In this document: positions 34,639 through 41,514 of the stretch, piece by piece
Position numbering within the stretch: position 1 is the stretch's first letter
Layout of the letters: each line of letters starts with the position of its first letter
Virus record (IMG/VR): IMGVR_UViG_3300043331_001086
Coordinates: 1 to 64,000 of that record
Length of the DNA: 64,000 bases
DNA from: a virus
Reading direction: 5' to 3' (one strand)
Notes under the pieces: model-generated
Databases searched by the model: none
What the model saw: the letters and a program-made list of their open reading frames with translations, nothing else
Told to the model about the DNA's origin: nothing
Program-made: the position numbers and the translations under genes

Positions 34639-34651
34639 ATGTTAGCGCGCT
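34639..34651 (-). promoter_or_regulatory. AGCGCGCT box with TAACAT -10, minus strand
   Basis: Minus-strand AGCGCGCTAACATGGTGGG matches the site at 54204 almost base for base. TAACAT (34644-34639) is the -10 element. The transcript would have a ~30-nt leader with CCGGAGGTG before the Gam-like ATG. Confidence 0.65.
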
Positions 34652-34772
34652 GGGCCACGGTGGGGGTGGGTGTCCGGCTCCGGCCGGCGCGGTACTGTCC
34701 CCAACCGCTACCACGCGAAGCACCCCCCCGGATGGGCCAGGGGGGTGATCGACCAATGGAGGTGCTGTCTCC
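34652..34772 (+). promoter_or_regulatory. plus-strand promoter and leader of replication operon
   Basis: The space between divergent operons holds TACTGT at 34693-34698, the same hexamer (in GGTACTGTC) that precedes the small terminase gene. Downstream is a 7-bp stem ACCCCCC/GGGGGGT (34722-34728 and 34740-34746), then GGAGGTG before a GTG-initiated leader peptide. Confidence 0.45.
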
Positions 34773-34826
34773 GTGGAACACTCTACTACCGCCGACCCTG
34801 TGACCTGCACCGGTCAACCGCTATGA
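34773..34826 (+). CDS. possible 17-aa leader peptide
   Basis: GTG at 34773 follows GGAGGTGCTGTCTCC and opens a 17-codon frame encoding MEHSTTADPVTCTGQPL. Its TGA (34824-34826) overlaps the ATG of the winged-helix gene as ATGA. That geometry is typical of a leader that couples translation to the downstream gene, which otherwise lacks a clear ribosome-binding site. Confidence 0.4.
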   Translation: MEHSTTADPVTCTGQPL

Positions 34827-35602
34827 CCGCCGGGGACGTGCAGCGAGTCCTCGACGGCTACCCCCACGGCGGCACCCGCAAGCTGATCCTCATCGGGATC
34901 GCGAATCACGACGGCGAGGGGGGCAGCTGGCCCGCGATCGAGACGCTCGCCAGCTACGCCGGAGTCACGCGCCGCAACGCCCAGAAGGCCATCCGGGTCC
35001 TCGAGGCCGAGGGGGTGCTGACCGTCGAGGCCAACGGTGGGGGCCACCGGAACACCCGGGCAGACCAGCGGTCGAACCTCTACGTGATCGACTACGACAG
35101 CCTCGGGGACGGGGTGTCGGTAGCGACACCTCGTACCGAACGGGGTGTCGCTGGCGACCCCAACGGGGTGTCGCTGGGGAGCCAACGGGGTGTCGCCACC
35201 GACGCGCGAACCCCCCAGAACAAGAACAGAACCCCCCTACCCCTCGCGGGCCTGCCACCCATCCCTGACCGCGAGGGGCCAGACGGCGGACCGTACGCGC
35301 TGCGGATCATCGCGGAGCAACGCTTCGAGAAGTGGTGGGAGGCCTACCCGAAACGCGACGGCAAACGCGTCGGTCGCGGAAAGTCCCACAAGATCTGGAT
35401 GAGCCTCACGCCCGAGGACCACGTGGCCGCGTGGAACGGCGTGCGCAACTACGCCCGGTCCGGGTGGCGGCCGAAGGACCCGGAGCGATGGCTCCGTGAC
35501 CGATGCTGGGAGGAGTGGCAGGAGGCCGCGGTCCCGGACGGGCCCACCGGCAACGGCACCCAGGCCGTCGGCTACACCGGGCAGGGGCACTCATGGGCGT
35601 GA
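34823..35602 (+). CDS. winged-helix replication initiator / replisome organiser
   Basis: A 259-aa protein. The N-terminal ~90 residues are a winged helix-turn-helix (AIETLASYAGVTRRNAQKAI, RVLEAEGVLTVEANGGG). A variable linker rich in RGVA/GVSL repeats follows. The C-terminal ~80 residues match the conserved tail of phage replisome organisers (FEKWWEAYPKRDGKR, KSHKIWMSL, PERWLRDRCWEEW). Probably binds the phage origin and loads the helicase encoded next. The ATG is set by coupling to the leader peptide. An origin inside this gene is possible but not demonstrated. Confidence 0.7.
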   Translation: MTAGDVQRVLDGYPHGGTRKLILIGIANHDGEGGSWPAIETLASYAGVTRRNAQKAIRVLEAEGVLTVEANGGGHRNTRADQRSNLYVIDYDSLGDGVSVATPRTERGVAGDPNGVSLGSQRGVATDARTPQNKNRTPLPLAGLPPIPDREGPDGGPYALRIIAEQRFEKWWEAYPKRDGKRVGRGKSHKIWMSLTPEDHVAAWNGVRNYARSGWRPKDPERWLRDRCWEEWQEAAVPDGPTGNGTQAVGYTGQGHSWA

Positions 35603-36822
35603 AGGACACGCTCCCCGGCGACGACGCGGTTGAGCTCGCGGTGCTCGGCGACATGTTCAACCTCACCGAGGTGATCCCCGACGTCGCCGCGCTCCTGTCC
35701 GGCTCGGACTTCCGGAACCCGCTCATCGGCGCCGCGTTCGACATCATCGTCGCGGCCCACCGCGAGGGACGGGTGCTGGACGGCCCGATGCTCATGCACG
35801 AGCTCGATGCCGTGGGACGTCCCCCGGGCCCGGGATGGATCGCGGACATGATGTCGTCCGGGTCGGGTGCGTGGGAGGCCCACGCCCGCACCGTGATCGA
35901 GTACCGCGTCCGCCGCGACGGGCTGGCCATCCTCCATGACGCCACCGTGGCCCTGCGCTCACACGCCGACCCCGAGGGGGTGCTCGGTGACCTCGTGACC
36001 CGCGTCGAGCGGATCGACCATCCCCTCGGCCGGATTCCCGCCGGATGTCTCACCCTTGAGGACCACCTCGCCCGCGACGAGGAACACCTCGATGAGTGGG
36101 TAATCCCCGGGCTCCTGCGGCGCGGCTGGCGCGTGCTGGTCGTCGCCGGGGAGGGCGGCGGCAAGTCCATGCTCCTGCGCCAGTTCGCGGTGCTCGCCTC
36201 CACCGGGATCCACCCCCTCGGCTACACCCCGATCGGCCACTGCAACCGGGTGCTTCTCGTGGACCTCGAGAATCCGATCGGCGGGATGCGCCGGTCCCTG
36301 CGCAACATCCGCGGCGCGGTCGGCGCCGACTTCGAGCCCGGGAACGTGTTCGTGTGGTCCGAGCCCCGCGGCATCGACATCAACTCACGGCAGGGCCGGC
36401 GCGACCTTGAGGCCGCGATCCAGAACGCGTCCCCGTCCCTGGTGCTCATCGGCCCGGCCTACAAGCTGTACCGCCGGCACGGCCGCCAGACCGACGAGGA
36501 GGCCGTCGCCGACGTGCAGGCCGTGCTCGATGACCTCCGGATCCGCTACGGGTTCGCGACGATGATCGAGCACCACGCCCCCCACGGCTACGCCGGCACC
36601 CGGGACATGCGCCCGGTCGGCACGTCGCTGTGGCTCCGCTGGCCCGAGCTCGGCTTCGGCCTGGTCCCCGAGAAGAAAGAGCGCCCGTACCCCGTGCTCG
36701 TCCAGCGCTGGCGCGCCGACCGCGACGCGAACAACTCATGGCCGTCGAAGCTGGACAAGGGGGACCGGTACCCGTGGCTCGGGATCTGGCCCGACGCGTC
36801 GTGGTCCCAGGAACAGTTCTGA
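35593..36822 (+). CDS. DnaB/RepA-type replicative ATPase
   Basis: A 409-aa protein overlapping the initiator gene by 10 bp. An N-terminal DnaB-like helical domain (DAVELAVLGDMFNLTEVIPD) precedes a RecA-fold ATPase: Walker A G186-E-G-G-G-K191-S, Walker B VLLVDLEN with D224, and SLVLIGPAYKLYRR plus MIEHHAPHG. This is the RepA/AAA_25 type of hexameric helicase ATPase rather than full-length DnaB (~450 aa). With its upstream neighbour it probably starts phage replication. Confidence 0.75.
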   Translation: MGVKDTLPGDDAVELAVLGDMFNLTEVIPDVAALLSGSDFRNPLIGAAFDIIVAAHREGRVLDGPMLMHELDAVGRPPGPGWIADMMSSGSGAWEAHARTVIEYRVRRDGLAILHDATVALRSHADPEGVLGDLVTRVERIDHPLGRIPAGCLTLEDHLARDEEHLDEWVIPGLLRRGWRVLVVAGEGGGKSMLLRQFAVLASTGIHPLGYTPIGHCNRVLLVDLENPIGGMRRSLRNIRGAVGADFEPGNVFVWSEPRGIDINSRQGRRDLEAAIQNASPSLVLIGPAYKLYRRHGRQTDEEAVADVQAVLDDLRIRYGFATMIEHHAPHGYAGTRDMRPVGTSLWLRWPELGFGLVPEKKERPYPVLVQRWRADRDANNSWPSKLDKGDRYPWLGIWPDASWSQEQF

Positions 36823-37001
36823 TGCCCATGCCCACCGGACCCCGGCTCGTCGTGGAGTGGGCCGACGGCCAGCTGACCCAGCCCCTGCCCCTCCCCGCGG
36901 GGATGACCCCCTGCGAGTGGGTCGCCCGGCTCGGCGAGGTGCTCGGGCCCGACCGCCGGGTCGCGGCCTGGTCCGTGCACCCCGGGAACCCAGCGCGCTA
37001 A
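36822..37001 (+). CDS. 59-aa hypothetical protein
   Basis: A short gene with ATG overlapping the helicase stop. The product has a beta strand pair (RLVVEWADGQLTQPLPLP) and a helix with CEWVARLGEVLG. The promoter box AGCGCGCT lies inside its last codons, so the next genes are transcribed separately. Function unknown. Confidence 0.6.
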   Translation: MPMPTGPRLVVEWADGQLTQPLPLPAGMTPCEWVARLGEVLGPDRRVAAWSVHPGNPAR

Positions 37002-37004
37002 TGT
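36992..37004 (+). promoter_or_regulatory. AGCGCGCT box with TAATGT -10
   Basis: AGCGCGCT (36992-36999) runs into TAATGT (36999-37004). A ~65-nt leader follows containing an imperfect GGTGGTCGGGGG/CCCCCTGGCCACC stem and a TCAACCCC...GTGGAGG start-associated sequence before the ATG at 37080. Confidence 0.55.
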
Positions 37005-37079
37005 GGGTGGTGGTCGGGGGGTGACGGGTTGCGGCCGAGCCCCCTGGCCACCTCAACCCCTCGACGCCGTGGAGGCACG

Positions 37080-37319
37080 ATGACCACCCGCACCCGCACG
37101 ATGCCCGACCCGACGCAACGCACCGTCGTGAGCGTGAACCTCGAAGCCCCGATCCACGCCGAGCGCGTGACCCTGGTCGTGCACGAGCGGCCCCTCGACC
37201 TCGGCGAGCCCCTCGAGCGCGTGGAGGTGGCCCTCACGTGGGGCCAGACCCGGGCCCTGTTCCACAACCTCGCGTCGATCCTCACGACCGAAATGTCCGT
37301 CCGCGAGGAGGAGGCGTGA
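37080..37319 (+). CDS. 79-aa hypothetical protein
   Basis: ATG preceded by GTGGAGG. The product is beta-rich at first (RTVVSVNLEAPIHAERVTLV) with a C-terminal helix (TRALFHNLASILTTEMSV). It is the first gene after a box-type promoter and overlaps the DNA methylase gene by 4 bp. No family recognised. Confidence 0.65.
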   Translation: MTTRTRTMPDPTQRTVVSVNLEAPIHAERVTLVVHERPLDLGEPLERVEVALTWGQTRALFHNLASILTTEMSVREEEA

Positions 37320-38035
37320 CCGACACCCAGGTCCGGCCCCTCACGAAACACCCGGCGAAGTTCTCCGTCCCCATCCTCGACGTCCTCGACGCGCTGGTCC
37401 GCCGTGAGCAGCGCCGCCTCGGCCGACGGATCACCGTGTTCGACCCCTTCGCCGGGGTCGGCCGGGTCCACCGGCTCAAGGGGCCCCGGGTCGACACGTA
37501 CGGCATGGAGATCGAGCCCGAGTGGGCGGCCTGTCACAGCGCCACGACGTGCGGTGACTCCCTCCGGTACATGCACCAGACCACCCAACGCTTCGACGTG
37601 GTGGTCACCTCCCCGTGCTACGGCAACCGGCTGGCCGACCACCACGACGCCCAGGACGGGTCGACGCGCCGGTCCTACACCCACGACCTCGGCCGGGCAC
37701 CCACCGAAGGGTCATCGGCCACGCTCCCGTGGGGCCCCCGGTACTGGGCGTTCCACGCCCACGCCTGGCGCCTCGTGCCCAACATCCTGCGCCCGGCTGA
37801 CCCCGAGGCCGACGACGACGGCGGCCTGTTCATCCTGAACGTCTCGGACTTCGTGAGCCGCAAGCAGCTGGTGCACGCGGCCGAGTGGCACGACGGCGCG
37901 TGCTGGGCCGCCGGGTTCGTCCGGTCCACCCGCGACCGCCGGTCCATCGAGACCCGGCGCCTGCGGGTCGGCCAGAACTACGAGGCCCGCGCCGCCTACG
38001 AGACCGTGCTCACCTACCGAGTGGGGGCCCTGTGA
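37316..38035 (+). CDS. DNA N4/N6-type methyltransferase
   Basis: A 239-aa protein with GTG start. SAM-binding motif FDPFAGVGR and catalytic motif TSPCYGNR (TSPPY-like, as in N4-cytosine or N6-adenine methylases) are present in the order motif I then IV. The Pro-to-Cys change in TSPCY is unusual. C-terminal FILNVSDFV fits later strands. It probably methylates phage DNA to evade restriction. A target-recognition domain is not obvious at this length. Confidence 0.7.
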   Translation: MTDTQVRPLTKHPAKFSVPILDVLDALVRREQRRLGRRITVFDPFAGVGRVHRLKGPRVDTYGMEIEPEWAACHSATTCGDSLRYMHQTTQRFDVVVTSPCYGNRLADHHDAQDGSTRRSYTHDLGRAPTEGSSATLPWGPRYWAFHAHAWRLVPNILRPADPEADDDGGLFILNVSDFVSRKQLVHAAEWHDGACWAAGFVRSTRDRRSIETRRLRVGQNYEARAAYETVLTYRVGAL

Positions 38036-38391
38036 TGGACGAGACCCGCGTCACCAGCCTGGTCCACGACCTCGTGGACAACATGTCGTCGGTGAGCCCC
38101 GGCGCCGAGGACTTCCTCGTAGACACCGAGTGGGCCCTCGCCCTCATCGACGCCGCGCTCAACTCCGACCCCGACCCCGCCGAGGACGACGACCCCCGGT
38201 GGACCTCCGGTGAGCACGCGGTCGTGGCCGTCCACGACCTCGAGCGCGAGCCCGCCGAGGTGGAGTGCCCCGAGTGCGGCGAGACCTACCCGGCCGACGA
38301 CGGCACCCTCGACCCGACCAGCCAGCTTGAGGTGTGCGTGCCCTGCGCCGACCGCCTCGGCCTACTCGAAGGGACACCTCCATGCGCCTGA
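38035..38391 (+). CDS. zinc-ribbon protein
   Basis: A 118-aa acidic protein; ATG overlaps the previous stop. The N-terminal half is helical (ALALIDAALNSDPDP). The C-terminal half has CPECG and CVPCADRLG, a four-Cys zinc ribbon separated by ~22 residues. Possibly an adaptor for nucleic acid or protein binding. Confidence 0.65.
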   Translation: MDETRVTSLVHDLVDNMSSVSPGAEDFLVDTEWALALIDAALNSDPDPAEDDDPRWTSGEHAVVAVHDLEREPAEVECPECGETYPADDGTLDPTSQLEVCVPCADRLGLLEGTPPCA

Positions 38392-38603
38392 CCATCGGAG
38401 CCCCCGGCGGGCTCACCGTCGGTCTCGATGAGTCCCGCAACGTGGTCATCGTGGAACCCCGCCTCGGGGGGACCGGGGAACACGTGATCACCGTCACCGA
38501 CGCCGCCGGGCTCGCGCGGGCCCTCGACCTCGCGCTCGTGCAGCGCGACTACCTCGACACCCTCGACGCCCTCGACCGGGAGACCACCACCCATGCCCCT
38601 TGA
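38382..38603 (+). CDS. 73-aa hypothetical protein
   Basis: ATG within the end of the zinc-ribbon gene, preceded by GGGACACCTCC. A short beta-rich protein (LTIGAPGGLTVGLDESRNVV, VIVEP) with a C-terminal helix (ARALDLALVQRDYLDTLDAL). Overlaps MazG by 11 bp. No known family. Confidence 0.6.
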   Translation: MRLTIGAPGGLTVGLDESRNVVIVEPRLGGTGEHVITVTDAAGLARALDLALVQRDYLDTLDALDRETTTHAP

Positions 38604-39066
38604 CCTCCACCAGTTCCAGCAAGAAGTCGGCGCCTGGCAGGCCGCCACGTTCCCCGGCCACAACTCGCCGCTCGTCAAGGCCGGGAAGGTGACCGAGGAA
38701 GCCGGGGAGGTGATGGGCGCGGTCATCAAGTTCCTCGACGGCCGGCGCGGTCTCGTGTCCGTCGCCGAGGAAGGGGCCGACCTCGTGGTCGCGCTCGCCG
38801 GCCTGTTCGAGCTCCTCGGCATCGACCTCGACGTCGCGGTCCACGAGCACTGGGCCACCGTGCGGCTCCGGGACAACGGGACGGCCATGGCCCGGTCCCG
38901 GACCATCCCCGTCGATGACACCGCGGGGTGGCTGGACGACCAGATCGTCTACTGGCGCCGCAAGGCCCTCGACACCCGCGACGCCACCGCCCAGGCCGTG
39001 TGCTCGGCGCGCGTCGACACCCTGCAGACGATCCGGCTGCGGGTCGTCGGGGTCACGCTGCCATGA
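38593..39066 (+). CDS. MazG-like nucleotide pyrophosphohydrolase
   Basis: A 157-aa protein. The MazG signature is visible: KVTEEAGEVMGAVIK (ExxE) and SVAEEGADLVVALAGL (ExxD), a four-helix all-alpha NTP pyrophosphohydrolase. Phage MazG proteins hydrolyse dNTPs or (p)ppGpp and adjust the host nucleotide pool. The C-terminal 60 residues are extra. Confidence 0.75.
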   Translation: MPLDLHQFQQEVGAWQAATFPGHNSPLVKAGKVTEEAGEVMGAVIKFLDGRRGLVSVAEEGADLVVALAGLFELLGIDLDVAVHEHWATVRLRDNGTAMARSRTIPVDDTAGWLDDQIVYWRRKALDTRDATAQAVCSARVDTLQTIRLRVVGVTLP

Positions 39067-39524
39067 GCCGCCTGTCCCGCCGCACCCCGCTGAGCCGCGG
39101 CGCGCCCCTGGCACGAGGGGCGGCCCCGGCCCGCCGGACCCCGCTGGCCCGCACCGGCCGGGTCAAGCCGGTCTCGGACAAGCGCGAACGAGACGCCGTG
39201 ATCCGCCAGTCGGTCACGACCTGGGTGCTCCGACGCGACCGTTCCTGCATCCTGCGGGTCTGGCCCCCCGGGACCGTCGTCCCCCCGTGCATGGGCCCCC
39301 TCACCCCCCACCACATTCGGAAGGCGAGCCAGGGTGGCCCGTGGTCCCTGGCGAACATCATCACCCTCTGCGCCCGGCACAACGACTGGCTCGAAGAGGC
39401 CGACGGCGCCCGGTTCGGCCGCCGGGTCGGGCTCGTCGCCCGCCGGGAGGACGACCTCCCCACGTGCTGGACACGGCTGACCTCGGCCGGGCTCGTGGAC
39501 TACGGCCCCGAGGAGATCCCGTGA
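39063..39524 (+). CDS. HNH endonuclease-like protein
   Basis: A 153-aa basic protein with ATG overlapping the MazG stop. The N-terminus is Arg-rich with repeated RTPLSRG/ARRTPLAR units. The nuclease core is TPHHIRKASQGG, SLANIITLCARHNDWL, matching HNH motifs (HH...N...H). It could act in recombination, packaging or as a small nicking enzyme. Confidence 0.7.
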   Translation: MSRLSRRTPLSRGAPLARGAAPARRTPLARTGRVKPVSDKRERDAVIRQSVTTWVLRRDRSCILRVWPPGTVVPPCMGPLTPHHIRKASQGGPWSLANIITLCARHNDWLEEADGARFGRRVGLVARREDDLPTCWTRLTSAGLVDYGPEEIP

Positions 39525-39655
39525 CCCGCGCGCTCGAGGCCGCCGCGTTGGGGGCCCTGGCGCTCCTGGTGGCCGCCGCCATCAACCTGGGGGTCACCGT
39601 CACCACCGATCCCGCGCCGGCCCCCCAGCGGGCCTACGGCGCCGCCCTGCCGTGA
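39521..39655 (+). CDS. 44-aa membrane peptide
   Basis: GTG overlaps the HNH stop by 4 bp. One membrane helix (ALGALALLVAAAINLGVTVT) forms almost the whole protein. The frame is strongly GC3-biased, supporting coding. Function unknown. Confidence 0.5.
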   Translation: MTRALEAAALGALALLVAAAINLGVTVTTDPAPAPQRAYGAALP

Positions 39656-39658
39656 CCC

Positions 39659-40120
39659 ATGACCCGCGCCAACCCCACGCCCGAGCGCGAATTCCAGCGC
39701 ACGATCGTGGACCTGCTCGACACGTTCGGCTACGCCGTCGACCATACCTACCCGCTCCGCACCCAGCACGGCTGGCGCACCGGATCGACGCTCGTGGGCA
39801 AGCCGGACCTCCTCGCGATCCGTCCCCCACGGATCCTGGCCATCGAGGTGAAGGGTGAACACACCCGAGTCGAACCGGAGCAGATCGCGTGCCTGAGCCT
39901 GTTCGCCGAGGTGCCGTGCGCCCGGGCGTGGCTCATCCGCCCGTCGGATCCCTGGTCCGACCTCGTGGCGTGGGTGCGCCGCCCGAAGCTGGCACCGGCG
40001 ACGTTCGGGTTCGACCCGATCACGGTGGGGGAGGCCCGCCGGGTGCTGCGCGAGGCCCGGCGCCGCAAGGCCGCCCGCCGGGACGCGCCACTCCCCGGGA
40101 AGCGGTCGCGGCGTGGCTGA
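39659..40120 (+). CDS. PD-(D/E)XK nuclease, VRR-NUC/resolvase-like
   Basis: A 153-aa protein with the nuclease core D50 (GKPDLLAI) and E63-V-K65 (ILAIEVKGEH), followed by a helix containing Q (EPEQIACLSLFAE). N-terminal EREFQRTIVDLLDTFGY is the usual first helix. The family includes VRR-NUC and Holliday-junction resolvase-like enzymes. It may be the structure-specific nuclease missing from the RecT-like operon. Confidence 0.7.
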   Translation: MTRANPTPEREFQRTIVDLLDTFGYAVDHTYPLRTQHGWRTGSTLVGKPDLLAIRPPRILAIEVKGEHTRVEPEQIACLSLFAEVPCARAWLIRPSDPWSDLVAWVRRPKLAPATFGFDPITVGEARRVLREARRRKAARRDAPLPGKRSRRG

Positions 40121-40326
40121 CATGGACCGAGGCCCGGCACGCGGCCCGTGTCACCACGGGCTCCCGGGACCCGCTACGTGCCGCCCTCGCGGCCTGGTGG
40201 GCCGAGCAGGGGTTCCCACCCCTCGACCGCCTCACCGACGCCCAGGCGCACGCCGTGCTGGACGAGATCGCACGCATCGAGTGGTCCACCCGCCCGTTCA
40301 CCCCCGACCCCGACCCCACCCACTAA
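40117..40326 (+). CDS. 69-aa hypothetical protein with non-standard start
   Basis: The frame shows strong GC3 bias and sensible residues (TWTEARHAARVTTGSRDPLR, AALAAWWAEQGFPPLDRLTD), but there is no ATG, GTG or TTG at its beginning. A CTG at 40117 overlaps the preceding TGA by the usual 4-bp coupling geometry and is the best start. The alternative ATG at 40122 lies in another frame with shadow-like composition. Confidence 0.45.
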   Translation: MTWTEARHAARVTTGSRDPLRAALAAWWAEQGFPPLDRLTDAQAHAVLDEIARIEWSTRPFTPDPDPTH

Positions 40327-40330
40327 CCTA

Positions 40331-40343
40331 AGCGCGCTGGTGT
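40331..40343 (+). promoter_or_regulatory. AGCGCGCT box with degenerate -10 (TGGTGT)
   Basis: AGCGCGCT (40331-40338) is followed by GGTGTG. The -10 match is weaker than at other sites. The downstream gene at 40372 has a strong GAGAGGAG ribosome-binding site. Confidence 0.45.
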
Positions 40344-40371
40344 GACCCCCCAGCCCGAGAGAGGAGCCCCC

Positions 40372-40734
40372 ATGGGACTGCAACCGTTCGAGAATCACGA
40401 CGTCATCTCGTCGGGAGTCGAGATGCCCGGCGCGTCCGGTGGTCTGAACAAGGCCCTGCGCGTCAGCGAGCTCGAACTCCACCACGGCGACCCGGTGACG
40501 CTGGTCCTCGACTGCGTGGTCAAGAAGGTCCGGTTCGACCCCCTGGGTGACACCGAGGCCCTCGACCGCGTGCACGTCCTCACCGTCGAAAACGCCGTGC
40601 CGATCGACCGGAAGGCCGTCGCCCAGGCTCTGGACAAGCAGCGCGAGTTGCAGGACCAGGCCGCCGGGGTGCACCGCCTCCCGATGGACGACCCCGACGC
40701 CCCGGACGACCCGGACGCGCCCGACCAGGAGTAG
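40372..40734 (+). CDS. hypothetical protein after box promoter
   Basis: A 120-aa protein. The central part is beta-rich (ALRVSELELHHGDPVTLVLD, DRVHVLTVENAVPID), then a helix (KAVAQALDKQRELQDQ) and a repeated acidic tail (DDPDAPDDPDAPDQE). Strong ribosome-binding site and its own promoter suggest high expression. Unknown family. Confidence 0.65.
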   Translation: MGLQPFENHDVISSGVEMPGASGGLNKALRVSELELHHGDPVTLVLDCVVKKVRFDPLGDTEALDRVHVLTVENAVPIDRKAVAQALDKQRELQDQAAGVHRLPMDDPDAPDDPDAPDQE

Positions 40735-40743
40735 CCCGCCACC

Positions 40744-41037
40744 GTGATGACCGAGATCCCAGCCGAACCCCATCCCCTCGCGGACGTCCCCGACGACCAG
40801 CTGTGGGCCGACCTCGCCGAGGTGTGCGCGCGCATCAACGCCCACGACGACGACCTGGCCCGTCGGCTGGACCTCTACGAGGCCCTGCGGGAACGAGGCG
40901 TGTTCGTGAAGGACATCGCCGAGGTGGCCGGGGTCACCCCCAACGCCGTCACGTGGGCGCTCACGAAGGCCGAGCGCGAACGGGCCGGCACATGGACCCG
41001 GAGCCCGGCGAAGCGTAAGCGGAAGCGTGCCGGGTGA
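40744..41037 (+). CDS. helix-turn-helix DNA-binding protein
   Basis: A 97-aa protein; the second ATG is also possible. A long N-terminal helix (DQLWADLAEVCARINAHDDD) precedes a helix-turn-helix (GVFVKDIAEVAGVTPNAVTW) and a basic C-terminal tail (RSPAKRKRKRAG). Size suggests a small transcriptional regulator. It ends just before a start-associated leader. Confidence 0.65.
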   Translation: MMTEIPAEPHPLADVPDDQLWADLAEVCARINAHDDDLARRLDLYEALRERGVFVKDIAEVAGVTPNAVTWALTKAERERAGTWTRSPAKRKRKRAG

Positions 41038-41074
41038 CATGGCCCCCTCAACCCCAACAGGAAGGACCAACCCC

Positions 41075-41398
41075 ATGAGCAAGCACACCACCGACGTCGA
41101 GGTGTCCGACCGCATAGCGGTCACCCGCGTCGGCCGCAACGGCTCCGAGTGGGCCCTCTACCCCGGCGCCGCCGGGACCGTCACCGAGGTGCTCCCCGGT
41201 GCCCTGATCGTGGCGTGGGACGACCCGGCCCTGGCCGCCCACGAGGTGCCGCTGTGTGTCGGGATGGGTGACGCCTGGGCGGTCACCGACCCGGCCGCCC
41301 CACGGCCCCCACGCCGCGGGTTCCTCGACCGGCTCCGGGGGTGGCTCAACCCCCCCGCCGAGGCCCCGTCGATGATCGAGACGGGGCTGACCCAGTGA
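41075..41398 (+). CDS. hypothetical protein with SH3-like fold
   Basis: A 107-aa protein whose ATG follows TCAACCCCAACAGGAAGG. Residues ~8-55 (DRIAVTRVGRNGSEWALYPG, AAGTVTEVLPGALIVAWDD) resemble a small KOW/SH3-like barrel. A basic Pro-rich tail follows. Unknown function. Confidence 0.55.
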   Translation: MSKHTTDVEVSDRIAVTRVGRNGSEWALYPGAAGTVTEVLPGALIVAWDDPALAAHEVPLCVGMGDAWAVTDPAAPRPPRRGFLDRLRGWLNPPAEAPSMIETGLTQ

Positions 41399-41514
41399 AC
41401 CGGCCCGTCGGCATCGCCCTCGGACTCGGCGCGCTCCTCGCCGCGGCGGCCGTCGGCGCCGTCGCCGGCGCGACGTACGTCATCGTGCGCGACTCCCTCG
41501 AGGGGCGGGGGTGA
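41395..41514 (+). CDS. 39-aa membrane peptide
   Basis: GTG overlaps the previous stop by 4 bp, and the TGA overlaps the helicase ATG. The product is nearly one membrane helix (IALGLGALLAAAAVGAVAGA) with a short charged end (VRDSLEGRG). Tight spacing on both sides supports it being a gene. Confidence 0.5.
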   Translation: MNRPVGIALGLGALLAAAAVGAVAGATYVIVRDSLEGRG

